Origin: an uncultured Sphingomonas sp.
Lineage (GTDB): Bacteria > Pseudomonadota > Alphaproteobacteria > Sphingomonadales > Sphingomonadaceae
Direction: 5' to 3'
DNA length: 64,000 nt
Assembly: GCF_936927845.1 (NCBI RefSeq)
Contig: NZ_CAKZHV010000003.1
Span: 27,137-91,136 of the forward strand
The position numbers and the translations under genes are program-made. Shown here in pieces: positions 10,654 to 20,020 of this stretch (position 1 is its first letter; each line of letters opens with the position of its first letter). The notes under the pieces are model-generated. The model was not told the origin of the DNA. It was given only the letters and a program-made list of their open reading frames with translations, and ran no database searches.

Positions 10654-12924
10654 TCACGCCAATTCGACGCCCTCAGCGCTCGCCCATTCGCCGAGGGCAG
10701 CGCGCATGTCGCGCGGCGGCCGCGCCAGCAACTCGGCCATGTGCGCGCGCAACGCGGCATGATCGAGCGAACGGATCATCGCCTTGACCGGGCCGACCGC
10801 TGCCGGGGTGATCGACAACCGGTCGATCCCCACACCGATCAGCGCCGCGGCCTCCAGCGGGCGCCCGCCCATCTCGCCGCACACCCCGACCGGCACCCCC
10901 GCCGCGCGCGCCTGATCGGCGACGAGCTTGACGAAGCGCAGGATCGAGGTCGACAGCCAGTCGTAACGCTCCGCCAGCTTGGGATTGGCGCGGTCCGCGG
11001 CGAACAGGAATTGCGTCAGGTCGTTGGTGCCGATCGACAGGAACTGCACGCGTGGCAGCAGCAGGTCGAGCTGGTACGCCAGGCTCGGTACCTCCAGCAT
11101 CGCGCCGTAGCGGATCTCGATCGGCAGCCGCCGCCCGCGCGAGGCGATCCAGTCGCGCTGCGCCTCGAACAACGCCTTGGCCTCGTCGAACTCCCAGGCT
11201 TCGCTGACCATCGGGAACATGACATTGAGCGTCCGCCCCGCCGCCGCTTCCAGCAGCGCGCGCGCCTGCGCCTTCATCAATCCGTCGCGCTCCAAGGCGA
11301 GGCGCAGCGCGCGCCAACCCATCGCCGGGTTCTCCTCGTCCGGTGCATCGGAGACGAGATACGGCAGCGCCTTGTCGCCGCCGATGTCGACGGTGCGAAA
11401 CACGACCGGGCGGTCGCCCGCCGCGTCCAGCACCTCGCGGTAGAGCCGCTGCTGGCGCTCGCGCTGCGGCAGGGTTGCCGAGACGAGGAACTGGAATTCG
11501 GTGCGGAACAGCCCGATCCCGTCCGCGCCCGTCACGTCGAGCGCGGCGACGTCGTCGCGCAGCCCGGCGTTCACCATCACGGTCACGCGGTGCCCGTCGC
11601 GCGTCTCTGGCGCCAGATCGCGCAGCGCGGCATAGGCCGCCTTGCGCTTCTGCCGCAGCACCAGCTTGGCGTCGAACGCTTCCTCCATCGGCAGCGTCGG
11701 GCGCACCAGCACCGAGCCTTCGGTCACGTCGAGCAGCAGCAGGTCGCCCTCTGCGATTGTGCGGCGCACGTCGCGCACACGGCCCAGCACCGGCACCCCC
11801 ATCGCGCGCGCGACGATGGTGACGTGCGCGGTCAGCGACCCTTCCTCCAGGATCACGCCCTTCAAGCGCCGACGATCATATTCGAGCAGCTCGGCCGGCC
11901 CCAGGTTGCGCGCGATCAGGATCGTGTCCTGCCTGAGCCCCAGTTGCGCCGCTGTCCCCATCTGCCCCGACACGATCCGCAGCAGCCGGTTGGACAGGTC
12001 CTCCAGGTCGTGCATCCGGTCCTGCAGCAGCGGATCGTCGATCTGGCGCATCCGCTGCCTTGTGCGCTGCTGCACGCGCTCGATCGCGGCCTCGGCGGTC
12101 AGGCCTGAATCGATCGCCTCGTTGATCCGCCTGGCCCAACCCTCGTCATAGGCGAACATCTTGTAGGTGGCGATCACCTCCTGATGCTCGTCGCCGACGC
12201 CGAACTCGGCCTCGCGCGCGATGCGGTCGATCTGCTCGCGCATCTTGTCGAACGCGGCATAGACGCGGTGGCGCTCGGCCTCGGTGTCTTCGGCGACCGT
12301 ATGCTCGATCGTGACGCGCGGCTGGTGGAACACCGCGCATCCCGCCGCCATGCCGTCGACCAGTTTCTGGCCCGAAATGCGGACGGTGGCGGTCGACTGC
12401 ACGCGGTCCTTGGGCCCACCCTGATCGATCAGACCGGCATTGGCGATCAGCTCGGACAGCACCATCGCCACGGTCTGCAACGCCTCGATCTCGATATCGG
12501 CGTAGCGGCGCGGATCGGCGTGCTGAACCGCCAGCACCCCCACCGAGCGCTCACGCCGGACGATCGGGACGCCCGCGAAGCTGTGGTAGCGATCCTCGCC
12601 CGTCTCCGGCTTGTAGGCGAAATCGGGATGGCTCGCCGCCTCGTCGAGGTTCAGGATCTCGTTCTGCTCGGCGATCGTGCCGACCAGCCCCTCGCCCATC
12701 GCCAGCTTGGTGACGTGCACCGCCTCTGGTGCGAGGCCGCGGGTCGCGAACAGCTCCAGTACGCCTTCGCGCAGCAGGTAGATCGAACAGACTTCGCTAT
12801 CCAGCGCCTCGCCGATGATCTCCACCACCTGGTTCAGCTTGGCCTGCGCCGGACTGCGCGCCGCCATAACGTCGTGCAGGCGGGTCAGGATTTCACGAGC
12901 GGAGGCGGCGGCGGAGACGGGCAT
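10654..12924 (-). CDS. ptsP: PTS-Ntr enzyme I, PEP-protein phosphotransferase PtsP
   Basis: First kinase of the nitrogen-related phosphotransferase relay (PEP to PtsP to NPr to EIIA-Ntr), 756 residues, cytoplasmic. An N-terminal GAF domain (about 20-165) senses nitrogen metabolites in characterised homologues. The PEP-utiliser N domain follows, with the phospho-accepting H367 in GSLTAHVTIVARAMGVP. The C-terminal TIM barrel ends with the catalytic Cys loop GVCGEMGG. The GAF domain separates it from sugar-PTS enzyme I. NPr and EIIA genes are not in the window. Confidence 0.95.
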   Translation of the reverse strand: MPVSAAASAREILTRLHDVMAARSPAQAKLNQVVEIIGEALDSEVCSIYLLREGVLELFATRGLAPEAVHVTKLAMGEGLVGTIAEQNEILNLDEAASHPDFAYKPETGEDRYHSFAGVPIVRRERSVGVLAVQHADPRRYADIEIEALQTVAMVLSELIANAGLIDQGGPKDRVQSTATVRISGQKLVDGMAAGCAVFHQPRVTIEHTVAEDTEAERHRVYAAFDKMREQIDRIAREAEFGVGDEHQEVIATYKMFAYDEGWARRINEAIDSGLTAEAAIERVQQRTRQRMRQIDDPLLQDRMHDLEDLSNRLLRIVSGQMGTAAQLGLRQDTILIARNLGPAELLEYDRRRLKGVILEEGSLTAHVTIVARAMGVPVLGRVRDVRRTIAEGDLLLLDVTEGSVLVRPTLPMEEAFDAKLVLRQKRKAAYAALRDLAPETRDGHRVTVMVNAGLRDDVAALDVTGADGIGLFRTEFQFLVSATLPQRERQQRLYREVLDAAGDRPVVFRTVDIGGDKALPYLVSDAPDEENPAMGWRALRLALERDGLMKAQARALLEAAAGRTLNVMFPMVSEAWEFDEAKALFEAQRDWIASRGRRLPIEIRYGAMLEVPSLAYQLDLLLPRVQFLSIGTNDLTQFLFAADRANPKLAERYDWLSTSILRFVKLVADQARAAGVPVGVCGEMGGRPLEAAALIGVGIDRLSITPAAVGPVKAMIRSLDHAALRAHMAELLARPPRDMRAALGEWASAEGVELA

Positions 12925-12990
12925 GGCGCGGAGGCTAACAGACGCGGGTGTCGGGTGCCACGCAACATATCGTTGGCGGCACCCAAGCGC

Positions 12991-13317
12991 TCACGCGGCG
13001 TGCTTGGCGTCGTGATCGGGCTTCGGCTTGTGTGCGCCCTTGGGGCCTTTGCCCTTGTGGCTGGACTTGGGCGACTTCTTCCCCTTGGGCTTATCGCGCT
13101 CCTCCAGCATGTACACGCCCGCGGCCAGCGCGAGCGCGGCGGCACCGATCCCGATCGCCGCGCCGATGGCAAGCGAACGGTTTCCGTCGTGCTTGTCGGG
13201 GGTTCTGGCGACCGGGCGATCGGTCGGCGCAGAGGTCGCGTGGGGATGGGGCGGCTCGTGGATCGGGTAAGGCGATTGATTGTCCTTGGGCACGGGCGGC
13301 GTGTGCGAGTGCGACAT
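12991..13317 (-). CDS. Small single-pass membrane protein with Lys/Gly tail
   Basis: A 108-residue protein with a His/Pro-rich N-terminus, one hydrophobic helix (about 49-67, LAIGAAIGIGAAALALAAGV) and a very basic Lys/Gly/His C-terminal tail (KPKGKKSPKSSHKGKGPKG...). GAGGAG lies upstream of the ATG. It stands alone between ptsP and a divergent secreted protein. I do not recognise a family. Low-complexity composition makes similarity searches unreliable. Confidence 0.62.
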   Translation of the reverse strand: MSHSHTPPVPKDNQSPYPIHEPPHPHATSAPTDRPVARTPDKHDGNRSLAIGAAIGIGAAALALAAGVYMLEERDKPKGKKSPKSSHKGKGPKGAHKPKPDHDAKHAA

Positions 13318-13504
13318 GCGGGGCTCCTCGAATGGTAGAAGCGCTCAACGCAGCGGCGTGATGTCGGCTCCCTTAGCCATTCACACACTTAATATCGCCC
13401 TGGTGAAGACGACTAGCCTCCGGCGGCAAGGTTTTCACCCGAACAAGGCTGTACAATCCCCGCGCACCATGGATGATGGTGAGGTAATCGGGGGGACAAA
13501 CGAC

Positions 13505-13921
13505 ATGAAGTGGATCATTGCCAGCGCTGTTCTCATCGCCGGCAGTCCGACGCTTGCACAGCAGACTGCACCCAGTTTCTGTGCGCGACTGGCGCCGCAA
13601 ATCGGCTTGCACGCCGCTGGCAAGCCCGGTCTCTACGAAGGCCGACTGATCTCCGGTCTGAAAGCCGCATTCATCGGTGGCTCGGCATCGATCGCGTTCG
13701 GCGTGGAATCGGTCGGCAGCGCCTCACCCGAGGACGAGGCCGCGTTGCGCAAAGCCTGCACCGTCACCAAGGCCGAATATCGCTGCGTCATCGACCGGCC
13801 GATGGTGCTGACGGTATCCAGCAGCAAGGGCGATGGCCGAGCCGAGGCGCAACCGGGCGAAAAGGCGCTGGTGACAACGAAGGGCATGCGGGTGCGCTGC
13901 GCCGACGGTATCACCAGCTGA
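13505..13921 (+). CDS. Secreted protein of unknown function
   Basis: A 138-residue protein with a signal peptide (MKWIIASAVLIAGSPTLAQQ, cleavage near residue 19). The mature part contains paired cysteines (CARLAPQIG near the start; CTVTKAEYRCVID; C in MRVRCADG), suggesting a disulfide-stabilised periplasmic or secreted domain. GGGGGG is nine bases upstream of the ATG at 13505; longer in-frame readings lack a signal peptide. It converges with ruvB. No recognised family. Confidence 0.68.
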   Translation: MKWIIASAVLIAGSPTLAQQTAPSFCARLAPQIGLHAAGKPGLYEGRLISGLKAAFIGGSASIAFGVESVGSASPEDEAALRKACTVTKAEYRCVIDRPMVLTVSSSKGDGRAEAQPGEKALVTTKGMRVRCADGITS

Positions 13922-14013
13922 TCCGGCGACAATACGTTGGGCGACGTTGCTAGCGGGCTATCAACGCTGACAGGCGATCGGTCACGGCGTGCATACCGCG
14001 CTCATCTGCATGG

Positions 14014-14035
14014 GTCAGCGTTCGCGACCGCTGAC
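14014..14035. terminator. Hairpin between convergent genes, possible terminator
   Basis: GTCAGCG and CGCTGAC pair perfectly around an 8-base loop, downstream of the 13505-13921 gene and of ruvB on the other strand. There is no U-tract, so termination may need Rho. Confidence 0.4.
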
Positions 14036-14048
14036 GTGACCCAGCCTC

Positions 14049-15077
14049 TCACCCCGCGTCGAACAGTCCGTCCTGGCTGCCCGCGGGCGGGTTGAGCCCC
14101 AGATGCTTCCACCCGCCCGCATTCAGTACGCGGCCGCGCGCGGTGCGCGCGACGAGGCCGAGCTGGATCAGATACGGCTCGATCACCTCCTCGATCGTGT
14201 CGCGCGGCTCGGACAGGCCGGCGGCTAGCGTTTCGACACCCACCGGGCCGCCGCGGTACACGTCGGCGATCATGTGGAGGTAGCGCCGATCCATCGCGTC
14301 GAGCCCGAGCTGGTCGACCTCCAACCGGTTGAGCGCGCGGTCGGCGGCGCCGGCGTCGACCACCGCCGCGCCCGCGACGCTCGCGAAATCGCGCACGCGG
14401 CGCAGCAGCCGCCCGGCGATGCGCGGGGTGCCACGCGACCGCCTGGCGACCTCGGCCGCGCCATCGGGCGCGATGCTCATGTCGAGCAACCCGGCGGCGC
14501 GCGTCACCACGCGGGTCAGTTCGTCGACCGAGTAGAATTGCAATCGCAGCGGAATGCCGAAGCGGTCGCGCAACGGGGTCGTCAGCAATCCCTGCCGCGT
14601 TGTCGCGCCCACCAGCGTGAAGCGCGGCAGGTCGATCCGCACGCTGCGCGCCGACGGCCCTTCGCCGATCATCAGATCGAGCGCGCGATCCTCCATCGCG
14701 GGGTAGAGCACTTCCTCGACCGCGGGCTGGAGCCGGTGAATCTCGTCGATGAACAGCACGTCGCCGTCCTCGAGATTGGTCAACAGCGCGGCAAGATCGC
14801 CCGACTTGGCGATGACCGGGCCAGAGGTGGCGCGGAACCCCACCCCCATCTCGCGCGCGACGATCTGCGCCAGCGTGGTCTTGCCCAGCCCCGGCGGTCC
14901 GAAGAACAGCACGTGGTCGAGCGCGTCGCCGCGCCCGCGCGCCGCATCGATGAACACGCGCAGATTCTCGCGCGCCGCCTTCTGCCCGACGAAATCGTCG
15001 AGGCTGCGCGGGCGCAGCGCGGCGTCGACGTCCTCGGGCCGCCTGGCGGGGGTGAGCAGGCGTTCGGTATCGGTCAC
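14049..15077 (-). CDS. ruvB: Holliday junction branch-migration helicase RuvB
   Basis: AAA+ motor that drives branch migration with RuvA, 342 residues. Walker A GPPGLGKT is at 60-67, Walker B VLFIDEIH at 107-114, and sensor/arginine-finger segments are intact ([14 protein letters not shown]). A C-terminal winged helix (about 265-335) ends in HLGLNPP. The start is GTG and overlaps the TGA of the upstream HAD gene (GTGA), so translation is coupled to a gene that is not normally part of the ruv operon. Confidence 0.97.
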   Translation of the reverse strand: MTDTERLLTPARRPEDVDAALRPRSLDDFVGQKAARENLRVFIDAARGRGDALDHVLFFGPPGLGKTTLAQIVAREMGVGFRATSGPVIAKSGDLAALLTNLEDGDVLFIDEIHRLQPAVEEVLYPAMEDRALDLMIGEGPSARSVRIDLPRFTLVGATTRQGLLTTPLRDRFGIPLRLQFYSVDELTRVVTRAAGLLDMSIAPDGAAEVARRSRGTPRIAGRLLRRVRDFASVAGAAVVDAGAADRALNRLEVDQLGLDAMDRRYLHMIADVYRGGPVGVETLAAGLSEPRDTIEEVIEPYLIQLGLVARTARGRVLNAGGWKHLGLNPPAGSQDGLFDAG

Positions 15078-15796
15078 TCAGGCACTTCCAGTTGCGCGGC
15101 GAGCGCGGTGAGGCTGTCGGCCTCGTAATCCCAGTCCTGCCGCTGATCGCGGTCGGGCGCGGGTGCGCCGCCATATTCCATCGGCCGCTCGATATAGGCG
15201 GTCATCAGCCCCGCCTTGCGCGCCGCGGCGAGATCACTGTGGTGCGCGGCGACGAGGCAGAAGTCGCCCGGCTCAACCCCGCACGCCGCGGCCGTGGAGA
15301 GGTAAACCTCACGCGACGGCTTGAACGCGCGCGCGTGCTCGGCGCCGAGGATCGCGTCCCACTCGAGCCCGGCGCGACGCGAGAGCTCGATCATCAACGC
15401 TACATTGCCGTTCGACAGCGTGACGACGGGCGCGAGCGCGCGCAACCGCGCCAGCCCGGCGACCGGGTCGGGCCAGGCATCGAGCCGGTGCCACGCGTGC
15501 GCCCAGTCGGTGACGAGCGCGGGATCGAGCGCCTCCGCGTCGATGCCGTGGTGGTCGAGCAGGTCGACCAGCATCTCGCGGTGGAGCACGTCGAGGATCA
15601 CGAAGTCGCGCCCGCCCTCGCGCACCTTCGCCATCGCGGGCTGGTAGCGCGCGCGCCATGCGTCGGCGAAGTGCTCGGCGTCGAGGTCGTTGCGACCGAT
15701 CCGCGCGAGGAACGTCGCGCTCTCGCGCGCGATGCTGGTGCGCCAGTCGACGACGGTGCCGAACACGTCGAAGCCGAAGGCTTTTGGTCGTATCAC
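15074..15796 (-). CDS. HAD-superfamily hydrolase, type II (haloacid dehalogenase-like)
   Basis: A 240-residue cytoplasmic HAD hydrolase of the (S)-2-haloacid dehalogenase type. The nucleophile is D10 in [11 protein letters not shown], motif II is TLSNGN, the motif III lysine lies in AFKPSREVY, and motif IV is [16 protein letters not shown]. Family members hydrolyse 2-haloalkanoates, but many act on phosphoesters; sequence alone does not settle it. It starts at GTG overlapping the ruvA stop and ends overlapping the ruvB start (both GTGA), so it is fully embedded in the ruv transcript. Confidence 0.9.
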   Translation of the reverse strand: MIRPKAFGFDVFGTVVDWRTSIARESATFLARIGRNDLDAEHFADAWRARYQPAMAKVREGGRDFVILDVLHREMLVDLLDHHGIDAEALDPALVTDWAHAWHRLDAWPDPVAGLARLRALAPVVTLSNGNVALMIELSRRAGLEWDAILGAEHARAFKPSREVYLSTAAACGVEPGDFCLVAAHHSDLAAARKAGLMTAYIERPMEYGGAPAPDRDQRQDWDYEADSLTALAAQLEVPE

Positions 15797-16389
15797 TTCG
15801 CCGCCTTCCTGAGTGCCAGCCGCACCAATGCGTCGAGCGTCGCCGTGTCACCCAGTTCTTCCTCCGCCGCCGCGACCGCGGCGCTCGCCTCGGCGGGGCG
15901 GAAACCGAGGTTGAGCAGCGCCGACACTGCGTCAGCGCCCGCACCCGCCGGGATCACCTGCGCCGCCGCGGCTGGGCCGATCGCGATGCCGCCGACCTTG
16001 TCCTTCAACTCGCGCACGATCCGCTCGGCGAGCTTCGGCCCGACGCCGTTGGCGCGCGCGACCGTTGCCTTGTCCTGCGCCATCACCGCGCGGCTGATGT
16101 CGTTGGGCTCGAGCGCGGAGAGGATCGCGAGCGCGACGCGCGCGCCCACTCCCTGCACGCCCGTCAGCAGCCGGAACCAGTCACGCTCGGCCGCGGTCGC
16201 GAAGCCGACCAGCCGCAGGAAGTCCTCGCCGACGAGCAGGTCGGTGTGAAGCACGCACGCTTCACCGGCGGGGCCGAGCGCCGCGAGCGTGCGAGCGGAG
16301 GCACCGACCAGATAGCCGACGCCGCCGACGTCGATCACCGCATGGTCGACGCCGGTCGATTCGAGTCGACCTTTCAAATGCGCGATCAT
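15793..16389 (-). CDS. ruvA: Holliday junction DNA-binding protein RuvA
   Basis: Tetrameric four-way-junction binder and RuvB partner, 198 residues. The N-terminal OB fold begins [12 protein letters not shown], helix-hairpin-helix segments are [14 protein letters not shown] and [15 protein letters not shown], and the C-terminal RuvB-contacting domain (about 150-198) carries [15 protein letters not shown]. Length is standard. The upstream 244 bases to ruvC contain a two-armed dispersed repeat, so ruvA may have its own promoter. Confidence 0.96.
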   Translation of the reverse strand: MIAHLKGRLESTGVDHAVIDVGGVGYLVGASARTLAALGPAGEACVLHTDLLVGEDFLRLVGFATAAERDWFRLLTGVQGVGARVALAILSALEPNDISRAVMAQDKATVARANGVGPKLAERIVRELKDKVGGIAIGPAAAAQVIPAGAGADAVSALLNLGFRPAEASAAVAAAEEELGDTATLDALVRLALRKAAK

Positions 16390-16477
16390 CGGGTAGGAGG
16401 CCGGAGTGCAGTCATACGGCGGAACCTAACAGGAACGCAGGGGAAGCGGGAGGGGGAATGCGCTTGTGTGACCGGTG

Positions 16478-16575
16478 AGAAGAAGCGGGTTCCGGATCAA
16501 GCCCGGGATGACGAGAGAGGCTATGTTCAACGCACCGCCTTCCCGAACTTGATCCGGGGTCCCGCTTCTTCGATC
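16478..16575. repeat. Dispersed palindromic repeat, two inverted arms
   Basis: Left arm AGAAGCGGGTTCCGGATC... (about 16479-16513) and right arm CCCGAACTTGATCCGGGGTC... (about 16542-16574) are inverted copies of one ~35-bp unit separated by ~28 bases. The same unit recurs at 19493, 29367, 32931, 52890 and 53948. Here it lies between ruvC and ruvA, so it would be transcribed if the operon is continuous. Confidence 0.85.
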
Positions 16576-16576
16576 G

Positions 16577-16598
16577 ATCTAGCCAACATCTAGCCAAC
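16577..16598. repeat. Two tandem copies of an 11-bp unit
   Basis: ATCTAGCCAAC occurs twice back to back, directly after the dispersed repeat between ruvA and ruvC. It is probably a local duplication. Confidence 0.75.
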
Positions 16599-16633
16599 AT
16601 AGTTAAGCAGCGGAAATCGCGTCCCGCTCTCCC

Positions 16634-17152
16634 CTACGCCATCACCCTCGCCCGCCGCATCATGCCCTCCTGGCTCGCGAGGTGATGCGCGTGGGTGATC
16701 GCGACCGCGAGCGCGTCCGCGGCGTCGGGGCCGGCGAGCTTGGCGCCCGGCAGCAGATGGCCGAGCATCGCCTGTATCTGGCGCTTCTCCGCGCCGCCGG
16801 TTCCCACCACCGCCTTCTTCACCGCGCTCGGGTGATATTCACCGACGATCAGCCCCGAGGCGGCGGCGGCGAGCAGCACCGCGCCGCGCGCCTGCCCCAG
16901 CTTCAGCGTCGACTGCGCGTTGCTGTTGCCCAGCACCTCCTCGACCGCCGAACTGTCGGGCTTCTCCGCGCGGATCACGTCGATCAGCGCGGAATGGAGG
17001 TTCCACAACCGCCGGGCGAGCGGCATCGTCGTGTCGGTCTTGATCTGCCCGTTGGCGACATGCGTCAGCCGGTTGCCCTCGGCCCGGATCACGCCCCACC
17101 CCGTCGTGCCGAGCCCGGGGTCCATGCCGAGGATGATGAGGGGCTTGGTCAG
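16634..17152 (-). CDS. ruvC: Holliday junction resolvase RuvC
   Basis: Endonuclease that resolves junctions after RuvAB migration. Counting from the start used here, the acidic catalytic residues are D11 ([11 protein letters not shown]), E71 ([10 protein letters not shown]), D143 and D146 ([14 protein letters not shown]). The start is uncertain. Family N-termini begin a few residues before the LGxDPG strand, and the only matching codon is CTG at 17152, overlapping the yebC stop (CTGA) with GGAG eight bases upstream. The first ATG (17125) would delete that strand, and the nearest upstream GTG (17197) would add 15 residues. Identity is certain. Confidence 0.93.
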   Translation of the reverse strand: MTKPLIILGMDPGLGTTGWGVIRAEGNRLTHVANGQIKTDTTMPLARRLWNLHSALIDVIRAEKPDSSAVEEVLGNSNAQSTLKLGQARGAVLLAAAASGLIVGEYHPSAVKKAVVGTGGAEKRQIQAMLGHLLPGAKLAGPDAADALAVAITHAHHLASQEGMMRRARVMA

Positions 17153-17892
17153 CCGAGCTTCTCCATCACGGCGTCGGACACTTCGTAATTGCCCCACACC
17201 GTTTGCACGTCGTCGTCGTCGTCGAGCGTGTCGATCAGCTTGAACAGCGTCGCCGCATCGGCCTCGCCGACCTCGACCATCGTCTGCGGCCGCCACGCGA
17301 GCTTCGCGCTCTCCGCTTCGCCCAGCACCGGTTCCAGCGCCTTGGCGACTTCGTGCAGATCGCCCTGCGCCGTCCAGACCTCGTGGCCTTCCTCGGTCGA
17401 GGTGACGTCCTCCGCCCCCGCCTCGAGTGCGGCCTCGAACACCTTGTCGGCGTCGCCCGCCTTCGCCGGATAGGTGATGAGGCCGACGCGGTCGAAGCCG
17501 TGGCTGACCGAGCCCGCGGTGCCGAGATTGCCGCCGTTCTTCGACACCGCGGTACGCACGTTGGTCGCGGTGCGGTTGCGGTTGTCGGTCAGCGCCTCGA
17601 TGATCAGCGACACGCCGCCCGGACCGAAGCCCTCGTAGCGGATTTCCTCGTAATTCTCGGTGTCGCCCTTCGATGCCTTGTCGATCGAGCGCTGGATATT
17701 GTCCTTGGGCACCGACTGCGCCTTGGCGGCATTGATCGCGGCGCGCAGGCGCGGGTTCATGTCAGGGTCGGGCAGGCCCATCTTGGCTGCCACGGTGATT
17801 TCGCGGCTGAGCTTGGAGAACATGCTGGAGCGCTTCTTATCCTGCGCGCCCTTGCGGTGCATGATGTTCTTGAATTTGGAATGGCCGGCCAT
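17149..17892 (-). CDS. yebC: YebC/PmpR family protein
   Basis: Cytoplasmic protein of 247 residues with the hallmark start [21 protein letters not shown]. Family members have been described as transcriptional regulators and more recently as factors that help ribosomes through difficult sequences. It heads the yebC-ruvC-ruvA-HAD-ruvB order on the minus strand; yebC next to ruvC is widely conserved. The acidic C-terminus ([16 protein letters not shown]) is typical. Confidence 0.95.
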   Translation of the reverse strand: MAGHSKFKNIMHRKGAQDKKRSSMFSKLSREITVAAKMGLPDPDMNPRLRAAINAAKAQSVPKDNIQRSIDKASKGDTENYEEIRYEGFGPGGVSLIIEALTDNRNRTATNVRTAVSKNGGNLGTAGSVSHGFDRVGLITYPAKAGDADKVFEAALEAGAEDVTSTEEGHEVWTAQGDLHEVAKALEPVLGEAESAKLAWRPQTMVEVGEADAATLFKLIDTLDDDDDVQTVWGNYEVSDAVMEKLG

Positions 17893-18010
17893 CGTAACCC
17901 TGCAAACTGAAACGTTGCTCGGCTCTTAGAGCGGGCGGGCGCTGCGCTCAACCGTGGCCGGCCGAGTCGCGGCCTTGCTCCCGCCACACGCGCCGGGCAC
18001 ATGCACCGCC

Positions 18011-19474
18011 ATGACGGTACGCGTGGACATGGGGCTCGACGAGCGCGGCTCGCCGGTCGCGATGGACCTTGAGGAATTGCTGGCGACCCGCCTGCTCGTG
18101 CAGGGTAATTCGGGGTCGGGGAAATCGCACCTGCTGCGTCGCCTGCTCGAACGATCGGCGGGTCAGGTGCAGCAGGTGGTGATCGATCCCGAGGGCGATT
18201 TCGTCACGCTGTCGGGTGCCTACGGCCATGTCGCGATCGAGGCGGCGGATTATTCGGTGCCCGAGATCGAGCGGTTCGCGGGCAGACTGCGCGCGCATCG
18301 CACCTCGGTGGTGCTGAGCCTGGAGGGGCTGGAGGCCGAGGGGCAGATGCGCTGCGCCGCTGCCTTCCTGTCGGCATTGTTCGATGCGCCGCGCGAGCAT
18401 TGGTATCCCGCGCTCGTGGTGGTCGACGAGGCGCAATTGTTCGCGCCGACCACCGGCGGCGAGGTTGCGGAGGACGTGCGCCGCGCGTCGCTGTCGGCGA
18501 TGACCAATCTGATGTGCCGCGGGCGGAAGCGCGGGCTCGCCGGCGTGATTGCCACGCAGCGGCTGGCGAAGCTCGCGAAGAACGTCGCGGCGGAGGCGTC
18601 CAACTTCCTGATGGGGCGCACCTTTCTCGACATCGACATGGCGCGCGCGGCCGACCTGCTCGGCATGGAGCGGCGGCAGGCGGAGGCGATCCGCGACCTG
18701 CCGCGCGGGACCTTCATGGCGCTCGGCCCCGCGGTGTCGCGCCGCCCGGTCAGCGTGCGCATCGGCGAGGTCGAGACCTCCGCGCGATCCTCCAGCCCCA
18801 AATTGGTGCCGCTGCCGAGCGCCAAGCCGCTCGAACTCGCCGACCTGATCGTCGAACCGGTGGTGGACGCGCCAGAGCTGCCGATGGCGCACGTGCCGCG
18901 CCCGCGCCGCGTCCCCGCAACCGAAGTCGCCGCCGACCTGTCGCGCAGCCCCGCCGCCAGCGTCGCGGCGACCGCTGTGCCCGAGCGCAGCGAGGACGAG
19001 GTGGAAGCGATCTATGCCGAGGCGCTGCGCGGTGTCGTGTCCGACCCCGAGGCGTTCGGGCGGCCGGCGTCGGTGCTGTTCCAGGATTTTCAGGTCCGCT
19101 GCCGCATGGCGGGATTGCCGCGCCCCGCGATGGACCTGACCGCGTTCACCCGCCGGCTGAGCTGCGCGCGCGCGGGCATTTTCGACGTCGGCGCGGAGGA
19201 ATGGGCCGACGCGCTGCGCCTGGCGGACACGCTCCCTGAGGACATGATGGGCGCGTTCCTGCTGGTTGCGCGCGCCGCGCGTGAGGGACGGCCGTGCCCG
19301 TCGGACGAGGAACTGGCGCACACCTACGGCACCAGCTCGCTCGGTCGCGTGCGGCGGTTGATCGGTTACATCGAGAACCGCGAACTGTTCGTCAGCCGCG
19401 TCGATCTCTCGGGCAAGCGCTCGATCACCATCCCGCATCTGGGCTGGACCACGGCGGCGGCGGAGGCGGCGTGA
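18011..19474 (+). CDS. HerA-like ATPase (DUF87) with C-terminal winged-helix-like region
   Basis: A 487-residue ATPase of the FtsK/HerA superfamily. Walker A GNSGSGKS is at 32-39, Walker B VVVDEAQLF at 137-145 and an arginine-rich segment LLGMERRQAEAIRDLPRG at about 215-235. A Pro/Ala linker (about 290-325) leads to a C-terminal part ending with a winged-helix-like segment (YGTSSLGRVRRLIGYIENRELFV). No NurA nuclease partner is adjacent. The start at 18011 is chosen because the family core begins with MTVRVDMGLDE; no good ribosome-binding site is visible. It diverges from yebC. The cellular substrate is unknown. Confidence 0.82.
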   Translation: MTVRVDMGLDERGSPVAMDLEELLATRLLVQGNSGSGKSHLLRRLLERSAGQVQQVVIDPEGDFVTLSGAYGHVAIEAADYSVPEIERFAGRLRAHRTSVVLSLEGLEAEGQMRCAAAFLSALFDAPREHWYPALVVVDEAQLFAPTTGGEVAEDVRRASLSAMTNLMCRGRKRGLAGVIATQRLAKLAKNVAAEASNFLMGRTFLDIDMARAADLLGMERRQAEAIRDLPRGTFMALGPAVSRRPVSVRIGEVETSARSSSPKLVPLPSAKPLELADLIVEPVVDAPELPMAHVPRPRRVPATEVAADLSRSPAASVAATAVPERSEDEVEAIYAEALRGVVSDPEAFGRPASVLFQDFQVRCRMAGLPRPAMDLTAFTRRLSCARAGIFDVGAEEWADALRLADTLPEDMMGAFLLVARAAREGRPCPSDEELAHTYGTSSLGRVRRLIGYIENRELFVSRVDLSGKRSITIPHLGWTTAAAEAA

Positions 19475-19492
19475 GCGTGTAATCGCCCAATT

Positions 19493-19579
19493 CGTCACCC
19501 CGGACTTGATCCGGGGTCCCGCTTCTTCTCCGACCGATGCGGCAGGCAGCGGGATCCCGGCTCAAGGCCGAGATGACGG
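19493..19579. repeat. Dispersed palindromic repeat, two inverted arms
   Basis: Left arm CGTCACCCCGGACTTGATCC followed by GGGGTCCCGCTTCTT; right arm AGCGGGATCCCGGCTCAAGG then CCGAGATGACGG in inverse orientation. It belongs to the family listed at 16478 and lies between a convergent gene pair (HerA-like ATPase and GapR). Confidence 0.85.
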
Positions 19580-19629
19580 CGGTAGTGCAATCTGTCGGGC
19601 CGGTCAGATGATCGACCGACCGCACCGGA

Positions 19630-19896
19630 TCAGATCATGCCGAGCGCCTGCATGTACACTTCGAGGATCGCTTCCTCTTCCTGGTATTCCTCGCGCTTCT
19701 TCTTGCGGATCGACATGATCTTGCGGATCGCCTTGGGATCGTAGCCGCGGCTCTTCGCCTCCGACATCACGTCCTTGATGTCGTCCTGGATGCCCTTCTT
19801 CTCTTCTTCCAGCCGCTCGGCGCGCTCGATCAGCAACCGCAGCTCGTCTGCTGCGACGTGACCGCCGCCCATGCCCTCGCCCCGCTCTTCAGCCAT
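19630..19896 (-). CDS. GapR/DUF2312 family nucleoid-associated protein
   Basis: An 88-residue, highly charged, helical protein of the DUF2312 family. The founding member is Caulobacter GapR, which encircles overtwisted DNA and assists topoisomerases during replication. Family features are the coiled-coil helix [23 protein letters not shown] and the basic stretch [32 protein letters not shown]. The ATG at 19896 has AAGGAAA upstream and gives the family length. DNA binding is inferred from homology. Confidence 0.9.
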   Translation of the reverse strand: MAEERGEGMGGGHVAADELRLLIERAERLEEEKKGIQDDIKDVMSEAKSRGYDPKAIRKIMSIRKKKREEYQEEEAILEVYMQALGMI

Positions 19897-20020
19897 GTGT
19901 TCGTTTCCTTGAAAGAATAGGCCGCGCGCCCTGCCGCGCGGGTGCGCAGCGGGGTTCGGCCGGTTAACCCTGATGGGTGTGGGCGCGGCGTCTAAGCGAC
20001 CGGGCGCGCCCACTCAAGCG

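Noticed and set aside
11642..12151. Serine-rich open frame opposite ptsP
   Set aside because: Low-complexity Arg/Ser composition typical of shadow frames; ptsP is intact.
17893..18010. LexA box upstream of yebC-ruvCAB
   Set aside because: No GTTC-N7-GTTC or GAAC-N7-GAAC pair found in the gap.
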